A DNA stretch of 64,000 nt from Gryllotalpicola daejeonensis (GTDB lineage Bacteria > Actinomycetota > Actinomycetes > Actinomycetales > Microbacteriaceae): the NCBI RefSeq assembly GCF_039538145.1, contig NZ_BAABBV010000001.1:248001-312000 (forward strand), in the 5' to 3' direction. How positions within the stretch are numbered: the stretch's first letter is position 1; every line of letters starts with the position of its first letter. This document shows, in pieces, positions 25,367 through 33,694 of the stretch. The translations under genes and the position numbers were made by a program. The notes under the pieces are model-generated. The model was not told where the DNA came from. It saw only the letters and a program-made list of their open reading frames with translations, and made no database searches.

Positions 25367-25987
25367 TCAGGAGTAGTCGAGTACCAGCGACGCGCGCGAC
25401 TTCGGGTCGCACCGCTCGAGGTAGATGCGCTGCCCCTCGACATAGCGGCGGATCGACGGGTGGCCTGGGTCGTCGGCTGACCCATCGCGCTCGGCCATGC
25501 GCGCGACGGAGGTCTCGAACGGCACGTCGAGGAAGACGGACCAGTCCCACAGCCGGTACAGCTCGTCACGGTGCGCGAAGATGCCCTCGACGACGACCAC
25601 CCCGCCGACGGGGACGTCAACAGACGCCGGATCGATGTACTCGTTCCGCGTGAGGTCGGTCGCGGCAGGCTGGATGCGGCGCGTGCCGTCGCGCAACGGG
25701 CGGATCACCCGCTCGACGAACGCGCCGTAGTCGTAGCTGTCGAGGAAGAATCCCTCGGGTGAATCGCGACCGAGTCGGTAGCGGACCTCTCGCAGGTTGT
25801 GGAAGTCATCGAGATGCACGATTTGTACGAATTGGGTCCGCGCAAGAAGCGCACCCCTGAGCGTCGCGGCGAACGTCGTCTTCCCGCTGCCGTCGACGCC
25901 GTCGACCGCGATCAGCGCGACCCGGTCGGGCGCGAGCGGCACCTGCGCGGCGACCGCGGCCGCGGCATCCGCCACCGCTCGCATCAT
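25367..25987 (-). CDS. Uridine-kinase-like P-loop NTPase
   Basis: A 206-residue nucleoside/pantothenate-kinase-fold protein. The Walker A GVDGSGKT lies at residues 30-37; the acidic substrate motif HLDDFHNL is at about 78-85 and the lid Arg cluster at SVARMAERDG. Actinobacterial proteins of this type are annotated as uridine kinases but are divergent from true Udk, so the phosphate acceptor is uncertain. Two ATG codons are tandem at 25987 and 25984; the first shares one base with the stop of the upstream membrane protein, indicating an operon with it. Confidence 0.78.
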   Translation of the reverse strand: MMRAVADAAAAVAAQVPLAPDRVALIAVDGVDGSGKTTFAATLRGALLARTQFVQIVHLDDFHNLREVRYRLGRDSPEGFFLDSYDYGAFVERVIRPLRDGTRRIQPAATDLTRNEYIDPASVDVPVGGVVVVEGIFAHRDELYRLWDWSVFLDVPFETSVARMAERDGSADDPGHPSIRRYVEGQRIYLERCDPKSRASLVLDYS

Positions 25988-26487
25988 CAGGCTTGCTCGC
26001 CGGCCTCACGCCGCAGCACGTCAAGCGGCAGCCACACCCAGAGGCAGATGATGAGCACCGCAGCAATGCCCGCCGCGATGATGCCGGCCGTCAGCGAGAT
26101 CACGAAGTAGAACAGGAACAGCGCCACGCCGACGATCAGCAGCGCGATCGAGATCAACGTCACCCGCAGGATGCGGTTGCCGATCAGCACGGCCTCCCTC
26201 TTGGCGTGGTGCTGGAACAGCCAGCGGTGCAGCGACACCGGCGCGAGCGCGAGCAGCGTCGAGGTGCAGGCGAGCCCGACCAGGATCAGGTAGATCACGA
26301 CACCGAGGGTCGGCAGCTGCGTGAAGCGCTGCTGGAACGCGAGTGCGAGCAGGAAGCCCGTCAGGATCTGGTTGCCGGTCTGGGTGACGCGAAGCTCCTG
26401 CAGGATGTCCTGCCAGTTGCGGTCGTAGCGCTGGGCGTCCGATTCGCCGGGGCGGTTCAGACTGTCGGGGCGGGCGTCCTCGCTCAT
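25987..26487 (-). CDS. DUF6328-type small membrane protein
   Basis: A 166-residue protein with the characteristic start YDRNWQDILQELRVTQTGNQ preceding a four-helix membrane bundle (about residues 38-55, 62-85, 105-128 and 132-155). That opening matches the DUF6328 family, widespread in actinobacteria and of unknown function. Topology should put both ends in the cytoplasm. It is followed without gap by the uridine-kinase-like gene and preceded by another small membrane protein, so the three probably form one transcription unit. Confidence 0.75.
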   Translation of the reverse strand: MSEDARPDSLNRPGESDAQRYDRNWQDILQELRVTQTGNQILTGFLLALAFQQRFTQLPTLGVVIYLILVGLACTSTLLALAPVSLHRWLFQHHAKREAVLIGNRILRVTLISIALLIVGVALFLFYFVISLTAGIIAAGIAAVLIICLWVWLPLDVLRREAGEQA

Positions 26488-26496
26488 GAGGCGAGG

Positions 26497-27006
26497 CTAG
26501 CGAAGCACCTCAACCAAAAGCACCCACGCATTCACCGCGGCGACCATGACGCCGATCACGAAGGCGACCGGCAGCCAATACAGGCCGCCGCCCGCCTGCA
26601 CGATGATTGAGATGCCGGCGACGAGCAGCACGACGAAGAACGCCGTCGCCATGACCAGCCGCGATGCGCCACCCTTCTGCCGGGAGCGGGCAGAGCGGGC
26701 CGTGACGATCATGCGCAGCGGCGAGATCGCACTGGCGGCGGCGGCGAGCAGCACGAACGTGCCGAGCACCCACGGCGCGATCTCGGGCGCGAGCCCGACC
26801 ATGCTGATCACGAGCGCAAGCAGCAGCGCGACGAGGGCTTCGATGGCACGCCCCGTGAGGAACCGGCCGCCCTCCTCCTTCTCGGCGGCAAAGATCTCGC
26901 GCAGGTTCACGCTCACCGCCACGAAGATCAGGCCGCTGAGGGCGGCAACGCCGCCGGCCGAGCCGATGAAGAACTCGTGCCAGGCATCGGGCTCATAGGC
27001 AGGCAT
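26497..27006 (-). CDS. Hypothetical four-helix membrane protein
   Basis: A 169-residue protein with four hydrophobic segments (about residues 14-32, 56-72, 78-92, 120-138, with a further segment to 165) and a loop rich in Arg and Lys (TARSARSRQKGG). No enzymatic motif is visible. The N-terminal part EPDAWHEFFIGSAGGVAALSG recurs in actinobacterial membrane proteins of unknown role. GGAAGGAA lies about 10 nt upstream of the ATG. It is 9 nt from the DUF6328-like gene on the same strand. Confidence 0.65.
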   Translation of the reverse strand: MPAYEPDAWHEFFIGSAGGVAALSGLIFVAVSVNLREIFAAEKEEGGRFLTGRAIEALVALLLALVISMVGLAPEIAPWVLGTFVLLAAAASAISPLRMIVTARSARSRQKGGASRLVMATAFFVVLLVAGISIIVQAGGGLYWLPVAFVIGVMVAAVNAWVLLVEVLR

Positions 27007-27048
27007 CGTGTACGGGTTCCTTCCGTCGGGTTGACGAAAGAGTAGCGG

Positions 27049-28911
27049 CTACGCGTGCCCGAGCCGCTTCCGCAGCAGCTGGATGCGCGCCTCGAGCTGC
27101 GTCATCGACGCCTTCGCCACCGGTGGGCCGCCGCAGATGCGCCGCAGTTCGGCGTGGACCAGCCCGTGCGGCTGATCCTTCGACTTGGCGTACAGCCCGA
27201 CCAGCGAGTTCAGCAGCGAGCGCTGCTCTTTGAGCGTGCGGTAGAGGGGCAGCGGCTTCGCGGGCGAGGGCTCGGCGTCGGGCGGCGGTGCGGGCCGCGA
27301 CGCCGCGCGCCGCGACTGCCGAGCCTGGCGGGTCATCAAGAGTTCGTGCACCTGCTCGGGTTCCAAGAGGCCGGGGATGCCGATGAAGTCCAGCTCCTCG
27401 TCCGTCTCGGGCTCTGCGTAGCCGCCGTAGTCCTCGCCGTTGAAGACGACGCGGTCGAAGGCTGCGTGCGAGCCGAGCGCCTGATACGAGAATTCGCCCT
27501 CCAAGGCATCCGACGCCTTGTCGTCCTTCTCGGCCGCCTGCATCATCGCGTCTTCGGGGTTGTAGAGGTCGCCTTCCTCCGCGGACATGTCGCGGTCGAG
27601 GGCGTGGTCGCGCTCGAGCTCGAGTGCCCCTGCGAGCGCCATCAGCGGCTCGACGTCGGGCAGGAACACCGAGGCGGTCTCGCCGCGGCGCCTGGCGCGC
27701 ACGAAGCGGCCGATCGCCTGCGCGAAGAACAACGGCGTCGACGAGTTGGTGGCGTACACGCCGACCGCGAGCCGTGGCACGTCGACGCCCTCAGACACCA
27801 TGCGCACAGCGACCATCCATTTCGAATCGGATGCCGCGAAGGCGCTGATGCGGTCAGAAGCCTCTTTCTCGTCCGACAGCACGACGGTGGTCTTCTCACC
27901 CGTCATCTTGTCGAGGATCGCGGCATACGCCCGCGCCTGCTCCTTGTCGGTCGCGATGACCAGCCCGCCCGCGTCGGGAATCTGCTGCCGCACCTCGTCG
28001 AGGCGGCGCGTGGCTGCTGAGAACACGGCGGGAATCCAGTCGCCTTCCGGGTCGAGCGCCGTGCGCCACGCCTGCGACGTCACGTCTTTCGTGTTGCCCT
28101 CGCCGAGGCGCGCCTCCATCTCTTCCCCGGCGCGGGTGCGCCAGCGCATGTGCCCGGCGTAGACCATGAAGAGCACCGGGCGCACGACGCCGTCTGCGAG
28201 CGCGCGCCCGTAGCCGTAGTTGTAGTCGGTGAGCGAGGTGCGGATGCCTTTGGAGTCGGGCAGATAGGTGACGAACGGAATCGGCGCGGTGTCGCTGCGG
28301 AACGGCGTTCCCGTCAGCGACAGCCGCCGGGTGGCGCGCTCGAACGCCTCGCGCACGGCGTCACCCCACGAGAGCGCGTCGCCGCCGTGGTGCACCTCGT
28401 CGAGGATCACGAGCGTCCGCGCGTCTTCGACGATCTCTTTGTGCACGGATGCCTTCGCGGCGACCTGCGCGTAGGTGACGGCAATGCCGCGATAGTGGCG
28501 GGCGACCCGCCTGTGCGCGTTCTTGAACTCTGCGTCGAGGTGGATGCCGACGCGCGCGGCCGCCTCTGCCCATTGGCGCTTCAGGTGATCGGTCGGCGCG
28601 ACGACGACGATACGGTCGACGGTGCGGCGCCCGAGCAGCTCGGTCGCGAGCCGCAGAGCGAAGGTCGTCTTCCCTGCGCCCGGCGTCGCTGAGGCGAGGA
28701 AGTCGCGCGGCTCTGTGCGGAAGTACTCGTCGAGTGCTTCCTGCTGCCAGGCGCGCAGGCGGGTGGCGGTTCCCCACGGGGCGCGAGCGGGGAACGCCGG
28801 CGACAGGTGCTCTGCGGCGAAGGTTCCCGGGGTGTGCGAGGCGGATTCGCGGTGGCTCTCGGGTTCGCCTGAGCGATCGTCGGGGAGCTGGAGGATGGCC
28901 GAATCAGACAT
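27049..28911 (-). CDS. DEAD/DEAH-box superfamily 2 helicase
   Basis: A 620-residue SF2 helicase. RecA domain 1 carries Q-like RLRAWQQEAL, Walker A ATPGAGKT (75-82), the Ia motif VVAPTDHLKRQW, Walker B DEVHHG (171-176) and motif III SLTGTPFRSD. Domain 2 holds motif V-like VSEGVDVPRLAVGVYAT and motif VI QAIGRFVRARR. The C-terminal 150 residues are family-specific and end with a basic segment. A homologue of this length is conserved across actinobacteria (I believe the Mycobacterium tuberculosis Rv2917 type); its role is unknown. No restriction-modification partner is adjacent, so it is not obviously part of a defence operon. Confidence 0.85.
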   Translation of the reverse strand: MSDSAILQLPDDRSGEPESHRESASHTPGTFAAEHLSPAFPARAPWGTATRLRAWQQEALDEYFRTEPRDFLASATPGAGKTTFALRLATELLGRRTVDRIVVVAPTDHLKRQWAEAAARVGIHLDAEFKNAHRRVARHYRGIAVTYAQVAAKASVHKEIVEDARTLVILDEVHHGGDALSWGDAVREAFERATRRLSLTGTPFRSDTAPIPFVTYLPDSKGIRTSLTDYNYGYGRALADGVVRPVLFMVYAGHMRWRTRAGEEMEARLGEGNTKDVTSQAWRTALDPEGDWIPAVFSAATRRLDEVRQQIPDAGGLVIATDKEQARAYAAILDKMTGEKTTVVLSDEKEASDRISAFAASDSKWMVAVRMVSEGVDVPRLAVGVYATNSSTPLFFAQAIGRFVRARRRGETASVFLPDVEPLMALAGALELERDHALDRDMSAEEGDLYNPEDAMMQAAEKDDKASDALEGEFSYQALGSHAAFDRVVFNGEDYGGYAEPETDEELDFIGIPGLLEPEQVHELLMTRQARQSRRAASRPAPPPDAEPSPAKPLPLYRTLKEQRSLLNSLVGLYAKSKDQPHGLVHAELRRICGGPPVAKASMTQLEARIQLLRKRLGHA

Positions 28912-29012
28912 GCGGATGCGATGCTAACAAGAGGCACCGACACCCCCGGGCGTGTCCTCGCGGGCGCGTCGGTGGCCGCACGGATCGCGCACACGGTGGC
29001 AAAATGGTTTAT

Positions 29013-29840
29013 ATGCCCGAACTATCTACTTTCACCCGATACGTGGCGCTCGGCGACAGCTTCACCGAGGGCCTGGGCGACCCCTACCCCGACGCCGCCG
29101 ACGGGTTCCGCGGCTGGGCGGACCGCGTCGCCGAGGTGCTGTCGGCGCAGACATCAGATTTCGCCTATGCGAACCTCGCCGTGCGCGGCAAGCTGGTGCG
29201 CCAGATCCTCGCCGACCAGGTCGAGCCCGCGGTTGCGCTGCAGCCCGACCTCATCACGATCTCGGCCGGCGGCAACGATGTGATCCGCCCCGGCACCGAC
29301 CCCGACGAGATCGCCGGCATCTTCGAGCAGGCCATCGCGCGTCTCTCGACAACAGGGGCGACGATCGTCGTGTTCACGGGCGTCGACGTCGGCTGGTCGG
29401 GCACCTTCAAGGCGATCCGCGGCAAGGTCGCGATCTACAACGAGGACGTTCGTGCAGTCGCCGCGAAGTACGGCTGCCTCGTGGCCGACCAGTGGTCCCT
29501 CAGGGAGATCCAGGACCCGCGGATGTGGTCGATCGACCGCCTGCACATGTCGCCGCTGGGCCACCAGGCCGTGGCCCGCATGGTGCTGCGCACCCTCGAC
29601 GTGCCGAACGACCTGCCCGTGCTCGAGCCGGCACCCGTGCCGCCGCGCACCTGGCGCGAGGCCCGGGCGCAGGACCTGCAGTGGGCGAAGGAGTACGCAT
29701 GGCCGTGGGTCGTGCGCCGCATCAAGCACGTCTCGAGCGGTGACGGGCTGCCGCCGAAGCGTCCGTCGCTCGCGCCGCTCGCCCCGCTCGCGCAGTCCGA
29801 GGCGGCAGCCGGTGCCGCGGCCGTCGACGAGCGCGGCTAG
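29013..29840 (+). CDS. SGNH/GDSL hydrolase
   Basis: A 275-residue esterase or lipase of the SGNH superfamily. Block I GDSFTEG (residues 14-20) gives nucleophile Ser16; block III GGND (86-89) gives the oxyanion-hole Asn; block V DRLHMSPLGH gives Asp175 and His178. There is no signal peptide, so it is probably cytoplasmic. The 3' third is a basic and Pro/Ala-rich tail. ATG 29013 follows CAAAAT by 7 nt (leaderless); an in-frame ATG three codons earlier at 29004 is possible. The stop codon overlaps the convergent carboxypeptidase stop. Confidence 0.88.
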   Translation: MPELSTFTRYVALGDSFTEGLGDPYPDAADGFRGWADRVAEVLSAQTSDFAYANLAVRGKLVRQILADQVEPAVALQPDLITISAGGNDVIRPGTDPDEIAGIFEQAIARLSTTGATIVVFTGVDVGWSGTFKAIRGKVAIYNEDVRAVAAKYGCLVADQWSLREIQDPRMWSIDRLHMSPLGHQAVARMVLRTLDVPNDLPVLEPAPVPPRTWREARAQDLQWAKEYAWPWVVRRIKHVSSGDGLPPKRPSLAPLAPLAQSEAAAGAAAVDERG

Positions 29841-31210
29841 AACGCGACCTTCCCGAGCACCGCGCGCTCCCAGTCGAGCACGGGGCGCCACTGGAACAGC
29901 ACCGCGGGGTGCGTGAAGCGCCAGCCGATGCTGGGCTCCGTGAGCTCGCCGTCGGTGCGCAGGTCGGCGACGACCTTCTTGTCGCCGTAGCTGAAGGTGA
30001 CCGTGCCGGCGATCTCGTGAGCGGCCGCAGCGGCCAGCTTGCTCGCCGAGACCTTCACCGTGACCGAGCTCGCCGAGTAGATCTCGACGCTCGGCTGCGT
30101 GGCCGCGACGAGATTCACCGTCGACCCCCACGGCGTCGTGTACGTTCCGTAGACCGTCTTCCCGGCATCCGTGAGATCGACCTCATGGAACGCAGCCTCG
30201 TAGCTCGCGAGCAGCTTGGGAACGCCGGTCCACAGCGCGGTGTAAGTCGGCTGGCCCAGCATCACACCGATCAGCGTGCGGCTCGTGCCGTTGATGTCGA
30301 CCTTTGCCGCGAACAGCAGGCAGTGCCCCGCCTGCTTCGTGTAGCCGGTCTTGACGCCCTCGATGCCGTGCGTGCCGATCAGCGGGTCGGTGTTCGCGAT
30401 CTTTCCGACCGGGCTCGGCATGGTGGCCGACGTCGTGTTCACGATCTTCGCGAGCACGGGGTTCGAGATCGCGAGCTCGCCGATGCCCACGAGGTCGGTC
30501 ATGTTGCTCACGCTGCCCGGGTCGTACCCCGATGGGTCGGTCAGGTGCGTGTGGGTGAAGCCGTTCTTCGCGAGCCACGAGTTCGCCGCCTTCACAAAGG
30601 CGCCCTGCGAGCCGTAGGACCATTGGGCGAGCGAGCGCGCGTAGTTGTTCGCGCTCTTCAGCATCATGACGGTGATCGCCTGCGTGAGGGTCAGCTTCTC
30701 CCCCGCGGCGACAGGTGCCCACGAGCCGTCCTCCGTCCACACCTGGTTCAGCAGGTCGACGTCCTTCTGCGTGAAGGTGATCGTCGGCCCCTGCTCGCCG
30801 CTGGTGAGCGGGTACTTCTGCAGCAGCACGAGAGCGGTGATCGTCTTCGTCATGCTCGCAATCGGCACGCTGGAGTCGCTTCCGCTGCTGCCGAGCAGCC
30901 CCGGCTGGCCGACGAGGCCGACCGCGGCGCCGCCCTGCGCCGGCCACGCGGGCGCGACGGGCGCGGTCTCGACCGTCTTGACGGCGTCAGCGGGCACGAC
31001 GGCCGCCGTGGCGGGCAACGGATGCGTGAACGCGACACCCGAGTAGGCGATCAGTCCCACGAGCACCGCGGCCACGACCGACACGCTGATCCACAGGCCG
31101 CGGCGTCCCCGGGGTTTCCTCGGGGTCTCGGATTGCGCCGGCTTCGCAGTCTGCGCTTCGGGCGCGTCGTCGGCCTCGATCACGTCGTCGAAGTCGGTCG
31201 CGGAGTTCAC
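29837..31210 (-). CDS. D-alanyl-D-alanine carboxypeptidase (peptidase S11 fold)
   Basis: A 457-residue penicillin-binding-protein-fold enzyme that trims the terminal D-Ala of peptidoglycan stem peptides. An acidic cytoplasmic tail (1-38) precedes one membrane helix (about 39-61), so the catalytic domain is outside. Active-site motifs are SMTK (119-122), SAN (186-188) and KTG (287-289). The residues after about 340 form a separate beta-rich domain, as in DacC-like enzymes. The N-terminal cytoplasmic tail replaces the cleavable signal common in this group. The gene end overlaps the SGNH gene by 4 bp in convergent orientation. Confidence 0.9.
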   Translation of the reverse strand: MNSATDFDDVIEADDAPEAQTAKPAQSETPRKPRGRRGLWISVSVVAAVLVGLIAYSGVAFTHPLPATAAVVPADAVKTVETAPVAPAWPAQGGAAVGLVGQPGLLGSSGSDSSVPIASMTKTITALVLLQKYPLTSGEQGPTITFTQKDVDLLNQVWTEDGSWAPVAAGEKLTLTQAITVMMLKSANNYARSLAQWSYGSQGAFVKAANSWLAKNGFTHTHLTDPSGYDPGSVSNMTDLVGIGELAISNPVLAKIVNTTSATMPSPVGKIANTDPLIGTHGIEGVKTGYTKQAGHCLLFAAKVDINGTSRTLIGVMLGQPTYTALWTGVPKLLASYEAAFHEVDLTDAGKTVYGTYTTPWGSTVNLVAATQPSVEIYSASSVTVKVSASKLAAAAAHEIAGTVTFSYGDKKVVADLRTDGELTEPSIGWRFTHPAVLFQWRPVLDWERAVLGKVAF

Positions 31211-31274
31211 CAGGCGATATTAGGCCGTGCCATCAGGGAATCCGCTCGACGGCTCAGAGCGTGACGGGTCACAC

Positions 31275-31310
31275 GCGCAGCGCCCACAGCGCCACCGCGC
31301 TCGCCGACGC
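31275..31310. repeat. Duplicated fragment of the trmH-like gene 3' end (copy A)
   Basis: Thirty-six bases here match 31328-31363, which lie inside the methyltransferase gene, with four differences. Read on the minus strand both code for ASASAVALWALR, and all four differences fall at third codon positions and are silent. Copy A is directly followed by GTG TGA. It lies just downstream of the real stop and looks like the displaced end of a second allele. Confidence 0.85.
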
Positions 31311-31315
31311 AGTTT

Positions 31316-32137
31316 TCATTGCTGTGGGCGCAGCGCCCACAGCGCTACCGCGCTTGCTGAGGCTACATTCAGCGAGTCCACCCCGTGCAGCATCGGGATC
31401 GTCACGATGGTGTCTGCGGCGGCCAGTGCGCGGCGCCCGAGACCGTCGCCCTCTGCACCCATGACGATCGCGACGCGCTCGGGCGCGTCGGCGGCGAAGC
31501 GGTCGAGCGTGACGGCGTCGTCGGCGAGGGCGAGCGCGGCGATGTGGAATCCGCTGTCGTGCAAGAGCTCTGCGGCGCCGTCCTTCCACTCCGGCAGGCG
31601 CGTCCACGGCACCTGCAGCACCGTCCCCATCGAGACGCGCACGCTGCGGCGGTACAGCGGGTCCGCGCAGGTGGGCGTGACGAGCACGGCGTCGGCGCCG
31701 AGACCGGCGACCGAGCGGAAGATCGCGCCGACATTGGTGTGATCGACCAGCCCGTCGAGGATGACGACGCGGCGGGCATCCTTGACCACCTCGGGCACCG
31801 ACGGAAGGACAGGCCGGTGCATGCTCGCGAGCGCACCTCGGTGCAGGTGGTAGCCGGTGAGCTGCTCGAGCAGCGGCGCCTCTCCCACGAAGACGGGCAC
31901 GTCGGGGAATCCCGAAAGCAGCGGCGCGACGTCATCGAGCCACTGCTCCTGCACGAGTACAGAGCGCGGGCGGTGCCCTGCCTCCAGCGCCCGCGCGATG
32001 ACCTTCGTCGACTCGGCGAGGTACAGGCCGCCCGCCGGCTCGGTGACGCGGCGCAGTGCGACATCGGTGAGTCTCGAGTAGTCGGCGAGGGCGGGGTCAT
32101 CGAGGTCGTCGATGCGGCGGACATCCATATGAAACAT
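31316..32137 (-). CDS. TrmH-family (SpoU) RNA 2'-O-methyltransferase
   Basis: A 273-residue SPOUT methyltransferase acting on tRNA or rRNA ribose. An N-terminal substrate-binding region (PALADYSRLTDVALRRVTEPAGGLYLAESTKVI) precedes the knotted domain with motif 1 NVGAIFRSVAGLGADAVLV, motif 2 IVMGAEGDGLG and motif 3 IPMLHGVDSLNVASASAVAL. Substrate cannot be predicted. ATG 32137 or 32128 are both plausible starts; homology begins just after. The final codons PQQ diverge from the repeated fragment downstream, where the ending would be RV. It is divergent from the sirtuin gene. Confidence 0.88.
   Translation of the reverse strand: MFHMDVRRIDDLDDPALADYSRLTDVALRRVTEPAGGLYLAESTKVIARALEAGHRPRSVLVQEQWLDDVAPLLSGFPDVPVFVGEAPLLEQLTGYHLHRGALASMHRPVLPSVPEVVKDARRVVILDGLVDHTNVGAIFRSVAGLGADAVLVTPTCADPLYRRSVRVSMGTVLQVPWTRLPEWKDGAAELLHDSGFHIAALALADDAVTLDRFAADAPERVAIVMGAEGDGLGRRALAAADTIVTIPMLHGVDSLNVASASAVALWALRPQQ
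31328..31363. repeat. Intragenic partner of the duplicated fragment (copy B)
   Basis: The coding copy of the 36-bp repeat, 53 bp from copy A, comprising the codons for ASASAVALWALR close to the stop of the methyltransferase gene. Differences to copy A are at 4 of 36 positions, all synonymous. Confidence 0.85.
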
Positions 32138-32177
32138 CTTGCCCGTACGCTTTTCTTGAACGGCTGAGGAGGTGCGC

Positions 32178-33008
32178 ATGCTTGAGGCTCAGGCGACCGA
32201 CGCCCTGCTCGACGCCGCGGTCGACGCGCTCGCGGGCCGCACGATCACTGCGCTGACGGGTGCCGGGGTCAGCACCGACTCGGGAATCCCGGACTACCGC
32301 GGCGCAGGCGCACCGAAGCGCACGCCGATGACCATCGAGCAGTTCCTCGCCTCGCCGCGCGCCCGCCAGCGCTACTGGGCCGGCTCGCACCTTGGCTACG
32401 GCCTGTTCAACGCCGCGCAGCCGAACGCCGGCCACCGCGCGCTCGCCGACCTCGAGGCCCGCGGCATCGTCGCCGGCGTCGTCACCCAGAACGTCGACGG
32501 GCTGCACGTGCGCGCCGGCTCGCGCAGGGTCGTGCCGCTGCACGGCGCGATGGACCGCGTCGTGTGCCTCGCCTGCGGCCAGGTGTTCGCCCGCCCCGAC
32601 ATCGCGGCCCGCATCGACGCGGCGAACCCGTGGCTCGCGAGGCCGGAGGCCGTCACCATCAACCCTGACGGCGACGCAGAGGTCGCCGACGTCGACGACT
32701 TCGTGGTGCCCGACTGCACGGTCTGCGGCGGTCCGCTCAAGCCCGACGTGGTCTTCTTCGGCGAATTCGTGCCCGTCGACCGCTTCGACGAGGCGAAGGC
32801 GCTCATCGCCTCGTCCGACGCGCTGCTCGTCGCCGGCTCGTCGCTCGTCGTGAACACCGGCATCCGCCTGATCGAGCAGGCCAGGCGCCGGCGACTGCCG
32901 ATCGTCGTGATCAACCGCGGCGAGACCAAGGGCGACGCTCGCGCCACCGTCAAGATCGACGGTGGGGCATCCGAATATCTTTCAGCGCTCGCTGACAGGC
33001 TCGGCTGA
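32178..33008 (+). CDS. Class II (SIRT4-like) NAD-dependent protein deacylase
   Basis: A 276-residue sirtuin. Rossmann motif GAGVSTDSGIPDYRG starts at residue 28; TQNVDGLH lies at 103-110, catalytic His at 122, zinc ligands Cys130, Cys133, Cys180 and Cys183, and the cofactor motif AGSSLVVN in the last third. GAGVSTDSGIPDYRG and the preceding layout are typical of class II sirtuins, which remove acyl groups from lysines or act as ADP-ribosyltransferases. GAGGAGG 5 nt before the ATG decides the start against an in-frame GTG two codons upstream. Divergent from the TrmH-like gene. Confidence 0.93.
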   Translation: MLEAQATDALLDAAVDALAGRTITALTGAGVSTDSGIPDYRGAGAPKRTPMTIEQFLASPRARQRYWAGSHLGYGLFNAAQPNAGHRALADLEARGIVAGVVTQNVDGLHVRAGSRRVVPLHGAMDRVVCLACGQVFARPDIAARIDAANPWLARPEAVTINPDGDAEVADVDDFVVPDCTVCGGPLKPDVVFFGEFVPVDRFDEAKALIASSDALLVAGSSLVVNTGIRLIEQARRRRLPIVVINRGETKGDARATVKIDGGASEYLSALADRLG

Positions 33009-33030
33009 GCTTCGCGTGCCGCGCGCCTGA

Positions 33031-33036
33031 CAGACT
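33031..33036 (+). promoter_or_regulatory. -10 hexamer of leaderless phosphatase promoter
   Basis: CAGACT, 6 nt, then GTG 33043; same arrangement as at 24614. Confidence 0.4.
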
Positions 33037-33042
33037 GGGTGT

Positions 33043-33675
33043 GTGACCCGGATCTCGCTCGTGCGCCATGGCCAGACCGACTGGAATCGCGACGGCCGCA
33101 TCCAGGGCCGCAGCGACATCCCGCTCAACGACACGGGGCGCGAGCAGGCGCACGAGACGGGTCGCGCGCTGCGTGTCCGCCGCTTCGACGGCGTCTACGC
33201 GTCGCCGCTCGTGCGCGCATTCGAGACCGCCGAGATCATCGCCGGTGAGCTGGGGATGCCTGAGCCGGTGGCTGTTCCGGGGCTGGAAGAGCGCAGCTAC
33301 GGGCGCGCAGAGGGCATGACCGGCCCCGAGATCCGTGCCGCCTTCGGCGACAACCGCGCCGACGTTCCCGAGTGGGAGGACGACGCGTCCGTCCTCGCTC
33401 GCGTTCTCGAGGCGCTTGCGGGGCTCGCCGCGCACCATGAGGGCGAGCGGATTCTCGTCGTCGTGCACGGCGGGGTGATCGGCGCCGTCGCCCGTCACCT
33501 CACCGACGGCGCCCGACCGGCGAAGGGCGAGGCGATCGGCAACGCCTCCGTCCACGACCTCGAGGTCGTCGACGGCGAGCTGCGCCTCGTCAACTTCAAC
33601 GTCGCCGCGACCGATCTCGCCGAGCTGGAGGACCTGGCGGACCTCACCGAGCTCGACGTCGACGTCGAGGTCTGA
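33043..33675 (+). CDS. Histidine phosphatase superfamily protein (phosphoglycerate-mutase-like)
   Basis: A 210-residue branch-1 histidine phosphatase. The catalytic motif LVRHGQTDWN carries phosphorylated His9; the second His is in VVVHGGVIGAV. The acidic C-terminal tail (LAELEDLADLTELDVDVEV) is unusual and low complexity. Substrates in this family range from 3-phosphoglycerate and fructose-2,6-bisphosphate to small phosphoesters or nucleotides, so function is open. Start GTG 33043 follows CAGACT at leaderless spacing. It follows the sirtuin by 34 nt but carries its own promoter-like element. Confidence 0.85.
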   Translation: MTRISLVRHGQTDWNRDGRIQGRSDIPLNDTGREQAHETGRALRVRRFDGVYASPLVRAFETAEIIAGELGMPEPVAVPGLEERSYGRAEGMTGPEIRAAFGDNRADVPEWEDDASVLARVLEALAGLAAHHEGERILVVVHGGVIGAVARHLTDGARPAKGEAIGNASVHDLEVVDGELRLVNFNVAATDLAELEDLADLTELDVDVEV

Positions 33676-33694
33676 CGTGCGTGGCTGACGTTAT

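Noticed and set aside
27049..28911. Helicase as part of a phage-defence system
   Set aside because: There is no methylase, nuclease or other defence gene adjacent, and homologues of this length are widespread in actinobacteria.
31269..31607. A 112-codon frame covering the duplicated trmH fragment
   Set aside because: It is out of frame with the methyltransferase for most of its length and only its end reproduces the repeated codons; it starts with no ribosome site.
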